From: an uncultured Acetatifactor sp.
GTDB lineage: Bacteria; Bacillota; Clostridia; Lachnospirales; Lachnospiraceae
NCBI GenBank assembly: GCA_947644185.1
Contig: CANRZC010000091.1
Location: 1-8,695 of the forward strand
Reading direction: 5' to 3'
DNA length: 8,695 nt
A program made the translations under genes and the position numbers. The notes beneath the pieces were generated by a model, which ran no database searches, was not told the DNA's origin, and saw only the letters and a program-made list of their open reading frames with translations. This document shows, in pieces, positions 7,647 to 8,695 of this stretch (the first letter of the stretch is position 1; each line of letters opens with the position of its first letter).

Positions 7647-7654
7647 GGAGGGAG
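7647..7654 (+). promoter_or_regulatory. Strong ribosome binding site before 7659
   Basis: GGAGGGAG lies 4 bases before ATG 7659 and directly follows the TGA of the previous gene. It would allow efficient separate initiation of the downstream protein whether or not the two genes were once joined. Confidence 0.7.
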
Positions 7655-7658
7655 ATAT

Positions 7659-8444
7659 ATGTGGAGTAGTGTGAGCAGAGCGTTCCTTGGATATATGGGA
7701 ACTGGCTTGATCGTAATCTTTTATCTTCTGGCACTGGTCTATCTGTGGATAACCGAGAAAAAGACATACCTGAGGATTGTTTTTCTCTATATGCCACTGG
7801 TACTGCTGGCATTGTTTTTCAATCCTTTGTTTGCAAAGCTGCTGTACTATTTGGCAGAGGATGAGATTTACTGGAGATTTCTGTGGCTGCTACCCATGAC
7901 AGCTACCATAGCATATACTTGCACTGGGGTCTATGGGCAACTCAGAGAGAGACAGGGAAAGCGGTGGGCGGAAGTAGCCGCCCTGTGTATGGCGGGAATC
8001 ATTGGGGTATCTGGCAGCTTTATCTATAACAGTCCCTCCTTTTCCCGGGCAGAGAATCTGTATCATGTGCCCAATGCGGTGGTGGAAATCTGTGACGCCA
8101 TCAATGTGCCGGGCCGGGAGGTCATGGCAGTGTTTCCACTGGAATTGACCCAGTATGTGCGCCAGTATTCCCCCACTACCTGCATGCCCTATGGCAGGGA
8201 GATGACCATGGGGAATTGGCATTTTCTGCATCCAATCCGGGATGAGATGGAGAAGGAGATCATTGAGATGGATGCTTTGGCGCCCTTGATCGAAGAATAT
8301 CACTGCCATTATGTGATATTCCGCTCCAACCAGATAATCAAGGGTAAACCAGAGGACTATGGCTGGGTACAGTTTGGGGTGGTGGAGGGCTACATGATAT
8401 ACCAGAATATGCAGGAGGAATTAGTCATTCCAGATATCAATTGA
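7659..8444 (+). CDS. Membrane protein with extracytoplasmic C-terminal domain, probable second part of the DUF6077-like protein
   Basis: The 261-residue protein has about four hydrophobic segments in its first 125 residues (near 12-31, 38-57, 70-90 and 105-124), including FFNPLF and the motif EIYWRFLWLLP (about 68-78). A soluble domain of about 135 residues follows, ending in HYVIFRSNQ and GVVEGYMIYQN, a type of ending I associate with large glycosyltransferase-like membrane proteins of clostridia. It has no N-terminal catalytic region of its own. The frame is open back to 7635, just after a TAA, so a one-base shift near 7635-7645 would fuse it to the preceding gene into one protein of about 615 residues. 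Against a simple sequencing error, it has its own strong ribosome binding site. It is either a separate subunit or half of a broken gene. Its last codons overlap the convergent minus-strand gene. Confidence 0.75.
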   Translation: MWSSVSRAFLGYMGTGLIVIFYLLALVYLWITEKKTYLRIVFLYMPLVLLALFFNPLFAKLLYYLAEDEIYWRFLWLLPMTATIAYTCTGVYGQLRERQGKRWAEVAALCMAGIIGVSGSFIYNSPSFSRAENLYHVPNAVVEICDAINVPGREVMAVFPLELTQYVRQYSPTTCMPYGREMTMGNWHFLHPIRDEMEKEIIEMDALAPLIEEYHCHYVIFRSNQIIKGKPEDYGWVQFGVVEGYMIYQNMQEELVIPDIN

Positions 8445-8463
8445 CTTCCTCCTGGGCATTCTG
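8403..8463. repeat. Imperfect inverted repeat across the convergent gene ends
   Basis: CAGAAT (8403-8408), GC (8411-8412) and AGGAGGAA (8413-8420) pair with ATTCTG (8458-8463), GC (8456-8457) and TTCCTCCT (8446-8453), leaving 2-base bulges. Inside, GTCA (8424-8427) pairs with TGAC (8442-8445). The result is a long interrupted stem centred near the two stop codons. It could act as a two-way transcription barrier or mRNA-end structure, but neither flank has a T-run. Confidence 0.7.
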
Positions 8464-8695
8464 ATTATAGTAGTCTAGGGCATAGGCAAAGCGCTCAGCT
8501 ACCTTTTTTCTACCCGCTAAATTGAGGTGAATATTGTCCTCCAGATACTTCTTTGCATTGTCCTCATGAATGGTATTGTAAATGTTGTCAACAAAGGTAA
8601 CGCTCCTGTCCGTTAATCTGGTAATAGATATGACAGCAGTTGTAGTAGTCATGTCCATCGAGTTCTTTCAGTTTCTCCGAACGAACCGCACTCCC
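8437..8695 (-). pseudogene. SGNH/GDSL-family hydrolase, 3' part, frameshifted as written
   Basis: Reading leftwards from the window edge, one frame gives a coding-like stretch (LKELDGHDYYNCCHIYYQ, then INGQERY) that hits TGA soon after. A second frame then continues with FVDNIYN, YLEDNIHLNLAGRKKV and FAYAL up to the stop at 8437-8439. DNIHLNLAG is the block V Asp-x-x-His of SGNH hydrolases (D-x-I-H-L-N-x-A-G form). Removing one base of the GG at 8596-8597 joins the two frames as ERY-FVDNIY, so the gene carries a one-base insertion or a sequence error. The ATG at 8658 is not a true start; the real start and the nucleophile region lie beyond the window. It would be an esterase or deacetylase like the one at 810 but of a different subgroup. 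It converges on the operon and overlaps the last plus-strand gene by 8 bases. Confidence 0.8.

Noticed and set aside
7631..7650. Programmed +1 frameshift like prfB (stop TGA followed by C)
   Set aside because: The codon before the stop is GAG, which would have to slip to AGT with poor pairing, and there is no correctly spaced upstream AGGGGG-type stimulator. A mutation or natural split is more likely.
1..8695. tRNA, rRNA, CRISPR array, insertion sequence or transposase
   Set aside because: Coding sequence fills almost the whole window; no spaced direct repeats, cloverleaf-like segments or transposase motifs were seen.

Overview
The window looks like part of a surface-polysaccharide (or other cell-envelope glycan) locus from a Gram-positive member of the Clostridia, most likely a Lachnospiraceae-type gut bacterium. 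This rests on strong AGGAGG-type ribosome binding sites, roughly even base composition, tightly packed genes, and protein families (GtrII-like, DUF6077-like and membrane-anchored SGNH proteins) that I associate with that group. The genus cannot be named from the sequence alone.

Positions 2-8444 form one compact plus-strand gene string with gaps of 0-32 bases and several overlaps, so probably one operon. In order it holds: the 3' part of an ABC exporter/flippase gene (2-826); a membrane-anchored SGNH/GDSL hydrolase (810-1664); a polytopic GtrII-type glycosyltransferase (1697-3265); a GtrB/ArnC-like family 2 polyprenyl-phosphate glycosyltransferase (3283-4233); a WecE/RffA-type dTDP-4-amino-4,6-dideoxygalactose transaminase (4230-5360); an unrecognised polytopic membrane protein (5382-6599); and two further membrane proteins (6596-7645 and 7659-8444) that look like the N- and C-terminal parts of one DUF6077-type protein. 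The start and stop codons of two gene pairs overlap as ATGA, at 4230 and 6596.

On the minus strand, 8695-8437 carries the 3' end of a second SGNH/GDSL hydrolase gene. It converges on the operon and shares its last 8 bases with the plus-strand gene. It has a one-base frameshift near 8596, so as written it is broken.

A working model, by inference: the transaminase makes a 4-amino-4,6-dideoxyhexose nucleotide sugar, the GT2 enzyme loads a sugar onto a polyprenyl phosphate, and one or more of the polytopic membrane proteins transfer it to a glycan outside the membrane. The SGNH protein may edit acyl groups and the ABC protein may move a lipid-linked glycan. This resembles the logic of arnB-arnC-arnT and gtrA-gtrB-gtrX modules. 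No RNA gene, CRISPR array, insertion sequence, riboswitch or clear rho-independent terminator was seen, and no gene-free stretch exceeds 300 bases.
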